Assembly (NCBI GenBank): GCA_964537285.1
Contig: CAZHZT010000060.1
Coordinates: 1 to 33,287 of the forward strand
DNA length: 33,287 nt
DNA from: CAZHZT01 sp964537285
Lineage (GTDB): Bacteria; Bacteroidota; Bacteroidia; Chitinophagales; Saprospiraceae
Direction of reading: 5' to 3'
The notes below the pieces were generated by a model. It ran no database searches and was not told where the DNA came from. It worked only from the letters and a program-made list of their open reading frames with translations. Every line of letters starts with the position of its first letter. The stretch's first letter is position 1. Below, piece by piece: positions 25,499-33,254 of this stretch. The translations under genes were made by a program, and so were the position numbers.

Positions 25499-26492
25499 CC
25501 GAACCTTAAATATCAGCACCTCACCACATATTACGCGAGGTATCAGCACGGATACCATTATGCAGAATGTGGTGTGGGCATTGATCCCGGTAGCAACATT
25601 TGCGGTATACTCGTTTGGATTAAATGCGTTTCTACTAATCACTACGACTACAGTCGGTTGTGTATTGACAGAGCATTTGTTATGCAAATTGTCTAAGAAA
25701 GAAAGCACGGTTTCGGACTGGTCTGCGGTCATTACAGGTATATTATTAGGCCTCACCTTGCCTCCAAACTTTCCGTTATGGATGGCCTTGATAGGCGGAA
25801 TCATCTCCATAGCTCTTGGAAAATTTGTTTTTGGCGGATTGGGTTATAACGTTTTCAACCCGGCCCTGGTAGGCAGATCAGTATTACAAGCAGCCTTCCC
25901 GGCAGCTATTACGACCTGGCATCCGGCCTTTTTACCGGATCGCTTCAGCAGTATTAGTTCATCTTCTTTGGCATTGCCCTTTTTACAACCACATTATGAT
26001 GGTATCTCCGGTGCAACACCTTTGGCGGCTTTTAAATTCGATCAGGTTACAACGGATACAGCTGAATTGGCATTAGGGCTTATCTCTGGTTCTACAGGAG
26101 AAACATGTGCTCTTCTGATCATTCTGGGAGGAATATACCTGATTGCACGAAATATGATGAATTGGCGCATTCCAATAGCAGTATTAGGAAGTGTATTTGT
26201 CTTAACCGGGCTGATGTACATGATAGATCCCGGGCATTATCCTTCCCCTATCTTCATGCTTTTTTCAGGAGGCTTAATGCTTGGAGCTGTTTTTATGGCC
26301 ACTGACATGGTCGCTTCGCCTATCACGCCTTTAGGCGTATGGATTTACGGCATATTGATTGGATTACTAACGGCAATTATTCGCTTATGGGGAGGGCTTC
26401 CTGAAGGCGTTATGTATGCTATATTATTAGCCAATGCAGTATCTCCGCATATTGATAATTGGATTCAGCCGAGAGTATATGGAACCAAGTAG
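25491..26492 (+). CDS. rnfD: Rnf complex subunit RnfD (covalent-FMN membrane subunit)
   Basis: This is a 333-residue membrane protein with about nine to ten transmembrane helices, homologous to NqrB. The flavin-attachment motif DGISGATPLAAFK contains T176, the residue expected to carry FMN through a phosphodiester bond. Conserved GYNVFNPALVGR (118-129) and the C-terminal MLGAVFMATDMVASP-type helix are present. The subunit is part of the ion-translocating membrane core that moves Na+ or H+ as electrons pass to NAD+. It overlaps rnfC by 8 bp, so the two are translationally coupled. Its stop codon forms the first base of a heptamer array. Confidence 0.95.
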   Translation: MLNRTLNISTSPHITRGISTDTIMQNVVWALIPVATFAVYSFGLNAFLLITTTTVGCVLTEHLLCKLSKKESTVSDWSAVITGILLGLTLPPNFPLWMALIGGIISIALGKFVFGGLGYNVFNPALVGRSVLQAAFPAAITTWHPAFLPDRFSSISSSSLALPFLQPHYDGISGATPLAAFKFDQVTTDTAELALGLISGSTGETCALLIILGGIYLIARNMMNWRIPIAVLGSVFVLTGLMYMIDPGHYPSPIFMLFSGGLMLGAVFMATDMVASPITPLGVWIYGILIGLLTAIIRLWGGLPEGVMYAILLANAVSPHIDNWIQPRVYGTK

Positions 26493-26534
26493 GTGATAGG
26501 CGGTGGGCGATAGGCGGTGGGCGATAGGTGGTAG
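26492..26534. repeat. Heptamer-phased repeat GGCGATA/GGCGGTG after rnfD
   Basis: Six consecutive 7-bp units: GGTGATA, GGCGGTG, GGCGATA, GGCGGTG, GGCGATA, GGTGGTA, starting at the G of the rnfD stop codon. The heptamers differ in sequence from the AACGG units in the other spacers of the cluster but keep the same period. They lie 73 bp before the rnfG ATG. Confidence 0.9.
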
Positions 26535-26568
26535 CTACCGGCTAAATAATCAGGAAGCAATAAAAATA

Positions 26569-26610
26569 GTTCTTTAACAGAAATTGTGAAAAAATGGAAC
26601 TTCAAAATGA
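26569..26610 (+). repeat. Repeat family 2 half-copy covering the rnfG start
   Basis: GTTCTTTAACAGAAATTGTG followed by TGGAACTTCAAAATGA parallels the left arm of the inverted repeat at 8384-8430. The final ATG of this segment is the likely rnfG start codon, so a dispersed repeat forms the immediate leader and start region of rnfG. Confidence 0.7.
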
Positions 26611-27305
26611 ATAACACAAGTACCATAAACGCAGCACCTCAAACAAGCAGTTTCAAAATGCTTCGGGCAATGGTCGGCATTGGGATCATGTGTGCCCTGT
26701 TCATTGTGCTCACTTATGAGTTCACGCTACCTGTTATCGCCCAAAACAAAGCCGAAGGCTTGGATAAAGCCATTTTAAAAGTACTTCCGGGAGCCGTGAG
26801 CAAAGCCATTTTTAAACTGGATGAAAATAAGAATTTCATACAAATAGAAGATGCTAATGGAGTGGAAGAAGTCATTTTCGCGGGTTATGATCAGAATCAG
26901 CATCTCGTAGGCCTCGCCATTGAAGCCAGTGGACAAGGTTATGCGGACATCATTCGAATTCTTTATGGCTACGACCCGGAAAAACAGGAGATCATTGGAT
27001 TTTACGTGCTGGAAAGCAAAGAAACACCAGGCTTGGGAGATAAAATTGAAAAAGATCCAAACTTTTTGTCCAATTTCCAGGGCTTGGATGTATCGCTGAA
27101 TGCAAACTTAAGCGCGCTGGTCAATAAACCAATTACGGTAAAAAGCGGTGAAAAAGACAAACCCTGGCAAATAGACGGCATCACCGGAGCAACGATTTCA
27201 TCCCGGGCTATTGGTGAAATGATCGGAAACAGTACTGCATACTGGATGCCATTGATTTATAAAAACAAAGAAGCATTGGTTAAATCAAAGGGTGCACATG
27301 AATAA
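26607..27305 (+). CDS. rnfG: Rnf complex subunit RnfG (covalent-FMN, extracytoplasmic)
   Basis: RnfG has one N-terminal membrane helix (about 22-42) and an FMN-binding domain outside the membrane, and transfers electrons inside the Rnf complex. The flavin motif is DGITGATISSRA, in which the Thr of GAT (residue 196 from the chosen start) carries FMN. The upstream region TPGLGDKI is also conserved in the family. I place the start at the ATG 26607 (MNNTSTINAA, 232 residues). A GTG at 26586 would add seven residues encoded inside a dispersed repeat. It overlaps the following rnfE by a few bases and is separated from rnfD by the heptamer array and the repeat. Confidence 0.92.
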   Translation: MNNTSTINAAPQTSSFKMLRAMVGIGIMCALFIVLTYEFTLPVIAQNKAEGLDKAILKVLPGAVSKAIFKLDENKNFIQIEDANGVEEVIFAGYDQNQHLVGLAIEASGQGYADIIRILYGYDPEKQEIIGFYVLESKETPGLGDKIEKDPNFLSNFQGLDVSLNANLSALVNKPITVKSGEKDKPWQIDGITGATISSRAIGEMIGNSTAYWMPLIYKNKEALVKSKGAHE

Positions 27306-27942
27306 ATCGCTAAACAACATGGATGAAGAAAACCTTAAGCCTGGCCTCTCGACGGATGAATTTATTAAAGGCATTTGGAGAGATAATCCGGTCTTTGTAC
27401 AAGTATTGGGCATGTGCCCTGTACTAGCAGTATCGAATACAGCTATAAATGCCCTTGCGATGGGATTAGCGACCGCATTCGTGTTATTGATGTCGAATAT
27501 ATTGGTTTCTTCCTTGCGTAACTTTATCCCCAAGCAGGTTCGCATAGCTTCTTATATTTTGATTATCGCAACTTTTGTTACCATAACAGATTATGTGATC
27601 CAGGCCGTTAGTTTAGAATTACATAAAAGCCTGGGTGCTTTTATTTCATTGATTGTTGTGAACTGCCTGATCTTAAGCCGGGCAGAAGCCTTTGCCTCCA
27701 AAAACACCATATACAAATCGATACTGGATGCTCTGGGAATGGGTATTGGATTTACTTTAGCGCTGTTTTGCCTGGGAGCAGTGCGCGAGATACTAGGCAA
27801 TGGAAGTCTGTTTGACATCGCATTGTTCTCAGGTAATTTTCAACCATGGATCGTCATGATTTTGCCGGCGGGAGGCTTTTTCACCCTCGCGATATGGCTT
27901 TTATTGATAAATAGTCTTAAACAACGAACTGCAGGCGCATGA
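27298..27942 (+). CDS. rnfE: Rnf complex subunit RnfE (membrane, Fe-site half)
   Basis: This is a six-helix membrane subunit homologous to NqrD and RsxE. With RnfA it forms a symmetric pair that binds an intramembrane iron or [2Fe-2S] centre between the two proteins. The two expected Cys are seen in GMCPVLAVSNTA and VNCLILSRAEAFA. I use the ATG at 27298, which overlaps the end of rnfG by 8 bp; a GTG two codons earlier is possible. The N-terminus (DEENLKPGLSTDEFIKGIWR) is longer than in gammaproteobacteria. It is followed by rnfA with a 4-bp ATGA overlap. Confidence 0.95.
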   Translation: MNKSLNNMDEENLKPGLSTDEFIKGIWRDNPVFVQVLGMCPVLAVSNTAINALAMGLATAFVLLMSNILVSSLRNFIPKQVRIASYILIIATFVTITDYVIQAVSLELHKSLGAFISLIVVNCLILSRAEAFASKNTIYKSILDALGMGIGFTLALFCLGAVREILGNGSLFDIALFSGNFQPWIVMILPAGGFFTLAIWLLLINSLKQRTAGA

Positions 27943-28520
27943 ATGAAGAATCACTTTGGAACATATTCATCAATGCCAGTTTGATCAACAATTTTGTACT
28001 GGCATATTTCCTGGGCATTTGTCCATTTCTGGGGGTTTCAGGTAAAATGGAGACGGCCTCGAAAATGGGTGGTGCCGTAACCTTCGTTATGCTGATCAGC
28101 TCTATATGTGCTTATGGTTTACATGCATTACTGATCGCTATTAACGCTCCTTTTTTACAATTGATCAGCTACATTGTAGTGATTGCTTCTACGGTGCAAT
28201 TGGTGGAGATGTTTATTAAAAAAATGAGTCCGGCGCTGTTTCGCTCATTGGGAATCTTCCTCCCCCTGATCACAACTAATTGTGCGATTCTGGGATTGGC
28301 TTTGTTTCAAACAGCTAAAGGATATGGGTTTGTGCAGAGTATTGTCTATGCACTTGGCGCTGGAGCAGGCTTTACATTGGCACTCGTATTGATCGCGGGC
28401 TTGCGCGAAAAGCTGGACTTTGCAGAAACACCTGACCTGGTGAAAGGAACGGCGTTGACCTTGCTGGTGGCGGGGATATTATCGTTGTCGTTTATGGGAT
28501 TTGCTGGATTAGGCGGGTAA
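27939..28520 (+). CDS. rnfA: Rnf complex subunit RnfA (membrane, Fe-site half)
   Basis: This is a 193-residue membrane protein homologous to NqrE and RsxA, the pseudo-symmetric partner of RnfE. Two Cys for the shared intramembrane iron-sulfur centre are in LGICPFLGVSGK and ITTNCAILGLALF. Six hydrophobic helices alternate as in the family. It starts within the last codon of rnfE (ATGA overlap), so the two are translated together in equal amounts. It is followed by a 357-bp repeat array before the next gene. Confidence 0.95.
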   Translation: MNEESLWNIFINASLINNFVLAYFLGICPFLGVSGKMETASKMGGAVTFVMLISSICAYGLHALLIAINAPFLQLISYIVVIASTVQLVEMFIKKMSPALFRSLGIFLPLITTNCAILGLALFQTAKGYGFVQSIVYALGAGAGFTLALVLIAGLREKLDFAETPDLVKGTALTLLVAGILSLSFMGFAGLGG

Positions 28521-28877
28521 TTGACGAAGGCTTCAGCCTTCGCCTAACAGCAGCAACGAAAACAGAAGCATTGATTCGCAAAACAGATTTTGCGCAGCTC
28601 GACGAAGGCTTCAGCCTTCGCCTAACAGCAGCAACGAAAACAGAAGCATTGATTCGCAAAACAGATTTTGCGCAGCTCGACGAAGGCTTCAGCCTTCGAC
28701 TAACAGCAGCAACGAAAACAGAAGCATTGATTCGCAAAACAGATTTTGCGCAACTCGACGAAGGCTTTAGCCTTCGACTAACAGCAGCAACGAAATAGAA
28801 ACATTGATTCGCAAAACGGATTTTGCATGCAACTCGACGAAGGCTTTAGCCTTCGACTAACAAAAAAATTAAGATCT
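28521..28877. repeat. Five-copy 78-bp palindromic array between rnfA and the NqrM-like gene
   Basis: CGAAGGCTTCAGCCTTCG occurs at 28525-28542, 28603-28620 and 28681-28698, and as CGAAGGCTTTAGCCTTCG at 28759-28776 and 28838-28855. The spacing is 78, 78, 78 and 79 bp. Each unit also contains AACAGCAGCAACGAAA and the hairpin ATTCGCAAAACAGATTTTGC. The same two modules make up the array at 23897-24106, so both belong to one family. Because 78 is divisible by three, several frames stay open across the array on both strands, but these readings are repeats of one peptide and are not called as genes. Confidence 0.92.
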
Positions 28878-29072
28878 ATGCTCACATCGCTTCTCATCGG
28901 AATAACCGGAATGATTTTCCTGGCCACAGCCTGGCTACTCATCCAATCCTGGTGGGGTAAAACCTTTGCAGAGCATCTGTCGGATGAAGATGTGCTGGCA
29001 GGCAGAACCAAATGCGCGAATTGTGGCTGCACCACTATTTGTAAAAACACCAAGGAACCAGCTTCTATTTAA
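28878..29072 (+). CDS. NqrM-like small membrane protein with four cysteines
   Basis: This is a 64-residue protein with one N-terminal membrane helix (about 3-23) and a short soluble tail carrying KCANCGCTTICKN, with Cys at 46, 49, 51 and 55. This design matches NqrM (DUF539), the small maturation factor that delivers iron to the intramembrane Cys site of NqrD/NqrE, the homologues of RnfE/RnfA. Its location directly after rnfE and rnfA supports a role as an iron donor for the Rnf version of that centre. I choose the ATG at 28878; an upstream in-frame ATG at 28827 would translate repeat sequence. The exact family membership needs a profile search, since the protein is short. Confidence 0.65.
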   Translation: MLTSLLIGITGMIFLATAWLLIQSWWGKTFAEHLSDEDVLAGRTKCANCGCTTICKNTKEPASI

Positions 29073-29098
29073 AAAATACAAAAAATTCAATCATAGCT

Positions 29099-29956
29099 AT
29101 GGCACATTTATCAGACTATAATACCAACCAACAGTACCAGGCCATCGTTAAAAAAACGGAACGCCTCACGCCTGCCAATACAGAAGAAGTGCGCGAAATT
29201 ATTCTGGAAGTACAGGATAGTGACTTTGCCTGCCAGATTGATCAAAGCTTTGGTGTGCTTGTCAACACTAATAATGAGTTTGGAAAAACCATTCACCATC
29301 GCCTCTATAGCGTAGCAGATCTCCCGGGAAAAGAAAACGGACATCCGCAAATTACTATGTTGGTGAAGCGCTGCTCTTATGTTGATGACTTCAGTGGAGA
29401 ACTTTATCATGGCATTGCTTCCAACTATCTGTGCGATCGGAGAATCGGCGACCAGATCTCTATCACCGGGCCTTTTGACTTGCCTTTCAGTGTGCCGGAA
29501 GATAAAACAGCTAATCTTATCTTGATTGGTATGGGTACCGGCATCGCTCCTTTCCGGGCTTTTGTAAAGCACATTTACAATAACGTCAAAGACTGGCAGG
29601 GGAAAATTCGCTTGTTCTACGGAGCACGGAGCGGCCTGGAATTACTGTATTTAAATGATAAAGACGGAGATTTAACCAACTACTATGATGAAAATACCTT
29701 TGAGGCTTTTCATGCCTTAAGTCCTCGCCCCCACTGGTCTGATCCGATTGCACTTGATAAGGCTATTGAAGAGCGCGCAGCCGAAATACTCGAAATGTTA
29801 TCGTTTTCAAATACCCATATTTTCGTAGCAGGCTATGAGAAAATCCGGGAGATGCTGGAAAAAGCGTTCTCCAATATTCTGGGTTCCAAAGAAAAATGGG
29901 CTACACGCAAAGCAGAACTCGTAGCCGGAAATAAATGGGCAGAAGTTATATATTAA
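29099..29956 (+). CDS. Plant-type ferredoxin-NAD(P)+ reductase
   Basis: This is a soluble 285-residue flavoprotein of the ferredoxin-NADP+ reductase family. It has the FAD motif RLYS (68-71), the GIASNYLCDRRIGD segment (105-118), which parallels the GVCSNFLCDLKPG region of plastid-type enzymes, the pyrophosphate motif MGTGIAPFR (145-153) and a terminal Tyr in KWAEVIY that would stack on the flavin. It transfers electrons between ferredoxin and NAD(P)+. Which nucleotide it prefers cannot be decided from the motifs. Inside the rnf cluster it offers a second, non-pumping exit for electrons from ferredoxin. The gene lies 26 bp after the NqrM-like gene and is followed by a heptamer array. Confidence 0.88.
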   Translation: MAHLSDYNTNQQYQAIVKKTERLTPANTEEVREIILEVQDSDFACQIDQSFGVLVNTNNEFGKTIHHRLYSVADLPGKENGHPQITMLVKRCSYVDDFSGELYHGIASNYLCDRRIGDQISITGPFDLPFSVPEDKTANLILIGMGTGIAPFRAFVKHIYNNVKDWQGKIRLFYGARSGLELLYLNDKDGDLTNYYDENTFEAFHALSPRPHWSDPIALDKAIEERAAEILEMLSFSNTHIFVAGYEKIREMLEKAFSNILGSKEKWATRKAELVAGNKWAEVIY

Positions 29957-29964
29957 TTTCGGGA

Positions 29965-29999
29965 AACGGAGAACGGGAAACGGAGAACGGAGAACGGGT
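29965..29999. repeat. Heptamer-phased repeat AACGGAG before rnfB
   Basis: Five consecutive units AACGGAG, AACGGGA, AACGGAG, AACGGAG, AACGGGT, directly after the reductase stop. The same AACGG core is used in the spacers at 18809 and 23843. The unit phase is kept without slips. Confidence 0.88.
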
Positions 30000-30057
30000 T
30001 TTTAAAACTTGTCAAAGAACTAAGTTTGTTAATCGTTAAACGCAAAAAATATTGGTG

Positions 30058-30924
30058 ATGACGATCCTTACTGCATTGGCTACATTGGGAGGATTAACCT
30101 TTTTACTTGCCGCCATGCTTATTATTGCAAATCGTAAACTTTACGTTTACGAAGATCCGCGTATTGACAAGGTGGAAGAAATGCTTCCCCATGCCAACTG
30201 TGGTGCCTGTGGTTTCCCGGGATGTCGGCCATTTGCGGAAGCATTGGTTGCCGGAGAAGCTTTGCCGGGCAAATGTACGGTTAGCACAGAAGAGGGGCGG
30301 CAGTCGATAGCAGAATACCTAGGCGTTGCCCTCGGGGCGGAGGAAAAACAAGTAGCTCGCCTGGCCTGCGCTGGCGGGACCAATGTAGCGTTGAATAAAG
30401 CCAGTTACAAAGGCATTCAGTCGTGCCAGGCAGCAGCACTGGTTTCGGGAGGAGGAAAAGCTTGCTTCTGGGGCTGCCTTGGTTATGGGGATTGCGAAAT
30501 TGTTTGCGATTTTGATGCTATTACGATGGATGCGTTTTCGCTCCCGGTAGTCGATGCGGAGAAATGCACCGCTTGTGGAGATTGTGTTGAAGTATGCCCA
30601 AAGGATTTATTTTCACTACAGCCTGTAAGTCATCAGCTATGGGTAGCCTGTAAAAATTTGGAAAAAGGAGATGAAATCCTGGAAGCTTGCCAGGTGGGTT
30701 GTACAGCTTGTGGTAAATGCGCAATGGATGCTCCGGGAGCGTTGATCCAGATGGTGAATAATCTTCCGGTGGTTGATTATAGCCGAAATCATAAAATTAA
30801 AGACCCCATAGAGCGCTGCCCTACGGGCGCTATTGTGTGGCTGGATGAAGAGCTGGGCGTTGTGAAGGGTAGAGAGAGCCGGAAGATTGTAAGGAAGGGG
30901 GAGAGAGGGTTTGGAGCGAGTTAG
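30058..30924 (+). CDS. rnfB: Rnf complex subunit RnfB (ferredoxin-accepting, multi-cluster)
   Basis: RnfB receives electrons from reduced ferredoxin and passes them into the Rnf complex. An N-terminal membrane helix (about 5-25) is followed by the signature HANCGACGFPGCRPFAEAL (Cys 48, 51, 56 plus 73), a Cys group at 136, 140, 146 and 150, the ferredoxin-like CTACGDCVEVCP (Cys 170, 173, 176, 180) and a final set in CQVGCTACGKC (211, 215, 218, 221) with C254. That is enough Cys for at least four clusters. The start is ATG 30058; a TTG and a GTG just upstream would add two residues. It is the last gene of the cluster, separated from rnfA by the NqrM-like and reductase genes, which differs from the common CDGEAB order. 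Confidence 0.94.
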   Translation: MTILTALATLGGLTFLLAAMLIIANRKLYVYEDPRIDKVEEMLPHANCGACGFPGCRPFAEALVAGEALPGKCTVSTEEGRQSIAEYLGVALGAEEKQVARLACAGGTNVALNKASYKGIQSCQAAALVSGGGKACFWGCLGYGDCEIVCDFDAITMDAFSLPVVDAEKCTACGDCVEVCPKDLFSLQPVSHQLWVACKNLEKGDEILEACQVGCTACGKCAMDAPGALIQMVNNLPVVDYSRNHKIKDPIERCPTGAIVWLDEELGVVKGRESRKIVRKGERGFGAS

Positions 30925-30980
30925 GAGTTTTTTGCCCCCCTTTCCTTGACATCTTTTATGATAAAAAAACCAACAAGCTA

Positions 30981-33041
30981 TTACCTTACAATCGTTACGG
31001 TACCATTTTTAAAAAAACGTTTTACTTCCTCCCCTTCCAATGCTGAATATTGAATGATATAAACATATACTCCTGTAGGCATTTCCTTTCCCCTAAATGT
31101 CCCATCCCAAGGCTCTTGAATATTTTCAGTTTGAAAGAGCAAACTCCCCCAACGGTCAAAAACACTTAATTCAAAGCCCTCTATGGGGCAGGGAGGAATG
31201 ATTTCGAAAAGATCGTTACGCCCATCATCATTCGGAGAGAATATATTAGGAACATCAATATTGCAGCGAATGCATTCCTTAATTTCCACTGATTGAGTTA
31301 CGCTTTCACAAATATTGTTTACAGTTACCCTGTAAATCTCCGGATTATTGGCTTCAATCATAGAATTTTCCGATCCATCCTGCCATCGGTAAGTTACCGG
31401 CCCTTCAGAATAGGCATCTAAAATCACGGCATCTTCACATAAACTACGATCTGCCCCAAGGTCAAATTCAATTTTAGGGATGACCTCTGCATAGGAAGAA
31501 CTTTCTATTATCCCACATGAATGTTGAATCGTTACAGCGTAAAGGCCTGTTTCACTAATCGTAAGTGTAGGCGAAGTAGAACCGTCCTGCCATAAATAAC
31601 TCCCCCCATCCACAGTAACATCATAAGTATAACTTTGACCATTGCACAAAACCAAGTCTTGTTCCAGAGAAATATTAGGCAAATCCACAAAATCTACATA
31701 GGTTTCCAATTCTTTATCAAAACAGCTATTGGACAATGAAACCGTATAATTTCCATCAGTGAAAACGGAAACTTCCGTCCCTGTACTACCATCAAACCAT
31801 TCAATATCAACTCCCGGCTCGGTAATGGATAATACCAATGCCTCTCCCTCGCAGCCAATTTGTTCTGCCGGAAAAGCTGAGACAATCATAGGGATCATTT
31901 GAAGCTCAACTTCATCGGCAACAGCGCCACAGTCATTCGTAACCGTTACAGCATAAACGCCCCCTTGATTCGCAATAAATTCCGGGCCTGTAGAACCATC
32001 TTGCCAGAGGAAAGTAGAATTGGGGTAGGAAGCATCCAGCGTTACGCTTGTTCCTTCGCAAAAAGTATCATCTCCCCCTAAGTCTACCTGAGGAGGATCG
32101 ACAAAATTCACTTGGAAGGTAAAGAAATCGGAAGCAGTGGAGTTGTCGCAGTTGTCCACCAAATCGGTTTGACCATCGGAAATGATATTCAGCGTATAAG
32201 TCCCATTTTGCATCAGAGATTGAGCCGGATTAAGTGTAAACAAATCATCATAATCTCCTCCATTGCTGCAATTAGGAGCAACTACAGAACTAATGGGAAT
32301 CGCATTATTGTCCGGACCAATCAATTCAAAATTGGAGACATCTACAGAAGCACACTGAATATTCTCCGAAAAAGCTACCTGAATACTCTGATCTGTACAA
32401 CTCGATGGAAAATCAACAAACGTTACATCAGGGCTTTGCGTGTCAAAGATATCTACTTCTGATATTCCGAAATCAATAGTGTAACCATTCGTAGACTGGC
32501 TCCAATTGGAAACCATTAATACGTACGTATTTCCCTCTTGTACGGGGATGAGCGCATTCATTGGAGAACAACCGAAGAAAGTACTCGGAGGGCAATTGTT
32601 ACACCCCCCACCCTGATTACTGTAGGAGGTTGCTCCTGTTGCGCCCGTAGGCCCGGTGCAGGAAATATCCCCGGCAGCATTGCAGCTGACCAGTAAACTC
32701 TGATCATCATAAATATCGCTGCAATCGGCGTTGGTGATATTGAATAAGCCCCAATCATAATCGTCAAAAGCGTTATTGGGAGTTAATAGAAATCCAAAGT
32801 TTCCAGATTCACTCACGGTGAAGGTATACCAAATAGAATAAATTTCTCCACCTCCCAAACAAGATTCACTGGCATTGACTTCATTGGGGTAATTTCCATC
32901 TCCCGGCGGCACAAAACTTTCCGAGTAAGTTGTCTGGCAAATAGGAATTGCTCCCAGGCAATCCTGCGTTGTGGGGGTTTGACTGAATACATTGACCGTC
33001 CATAGGCAGGTAAAAATGAGTAAAAATCTTTTTGTAGTCAT
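30981..33041 (-). CDS. Secreted multidomain adhesin-like protein with CHU_C (T9SS) C-terminus
   Basis: This is a 686-residue exported protein. A signal peptide (about 1-20, ending VFSQ) is followed by a Cys-containing N-terminal domain (DCLGAIPICQTTYSESF, then YSIWYTFTVSESGNFGFLL), an Ig-like/bacterial SLP-like region (TQSPDVTFVDFPSSC...), and four successive beta-sandwich repeats of the PKD/Ig-like type with the motif xLWQDGSTGPxF (about 345, 405, 480 and 555). The last 95 residues (VPNIFSPNDDGRNDLFEI, then ELSVFDRWGSLLF and PTGVYVYIIQY) are a gliding-motility-associated CHU_C domain, a type B T9SS sorting signal. It should be exposed on the cell surface and could mediate adhesion. It is convergent with rnfB (56-bp spacer). 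Confidence 0.88.
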   Translation of the reverse strand: MTTKRFLLIFTCLWTVNVFSQTPTTQDCLGAIPICQTTYSESFVPPGDGNYPNEVNASESCLGGGEIYSIWYTFTVSESGNFGFLLTPNNAFDDYDWGLFNITNADCSDIYDDQSLLVSCNAAGDISCTGPTGATGATSYSNQGGGCNNCPPSTFFGCSPMNALIPVQEGNTYVLMVSNWSQSTNGYTIDFGISEVDIFDTQSPDVTFVDFPSSCTDQSIQVAFSENIQCASVDVSNFELIGPDNNAIPISSVVAPNCSNGGDYDDLFTLNPAQSLMQNGTYTLNIISDGQTDLVDNCDNSTASDFFTFQVNFVDPPQVDLGGDDTFCEGTSVTLDASYPNSTFLWQDGSTGPEFIANQGGVYAVTVTNDCGAVADEVELQMIPMIVSAFPAEQIGCEGEALVLSITEPGVDIEWFDGSTGTEVSVFTDGNYTVSLSNSCFDKELETYVDFVDLPNISLEQDLVLCNGQSYTYDVTVDGGSYLWQDGSTSPTLTISETGLYAVTIQHSCGIIESSSYAEVIPKIEFDLGADRSLCEDAVILDAYSEGPVTYRWQDGSENSMIEANNPEIYRVTVNNICESVTQSVEIKECIRCNIDVPNIFSPNDDGRNDLFEIIPPCPIEGFELSVFDRWGSLLFQTENIQEPWDGTFRGKEMPTGVYVYIIQYSALEGEEVKRFFKNGTVTIVR

Positions 33042-33155
33042 CGTTGGTTAATTTTTTTCGTAAAATACTTCATTCACTTATTAGTGCTTAAAAAAAGAAA
33101 AAGTGATCAGTTTCAGGATAAAAATTTTTATTTTTAGAGGCCACGTTCAATAAAC

Positions 33156-33187
33156 ATGAGTCATCCCGAAAATTCGGGATGACTCAT
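33156..33187. terminator. 15-bp perfect hairpin, possible terminator
   Basis: ATGAGTCATCCCGAA (33156-33170) and TTCGGGATGACTCAT (33173-33187) pair exactly around AA. It lies 115 bp upstream of the CHU_C gene and may end the transcript of a gene that lies outside the window. There is no long T-run directly after either arm. Confidence 0.5.
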
Positions 33188-33229
33188 ATCTCCAAAACAT
33201 CCACAAAATGTTGTTAATCAGCAATATAT

Positions 33230-33254
33230 CTACTTTTTCTTGATAAAAAAGTAG
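33230..33254. repeat. CTACTTTTT/AAAAAGTAG hairpin
   Basis: CTACTTTTT (33230-33238) and AAAAAGTAG (33246-33254) pair around a 7-nt loop, followed by GCAAAAAATCAAGGC. From memory, this text resembles a repeat common in Cytophaga-group genomes, but I cannot check it here. No gene is called in the last 246 bases. Confidence 0.4.

Noticed and set aside
28492..28798. Open reading frames on both strands across the array
   Set aside because: They arise because 78 is a multiple of three. The peptides are repeats of one sequence with no start context or homologue-like features.
28523..28863. Regularly spaced repeats that resemble a CRISPR array
   Set aside because: The unit is duplicated along its whole 78-bp length, including the 'spacer', there are no variable spacers, and no cas genes are nearby.
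24143..30924. Na+-translocating NQR complex in place of Rnf
   Set aside because: RnfC and RnfB with ferredoxin-type clusters are present and no NqrA or NqrF is encoded; the NqrM-like protein alone does not change this.
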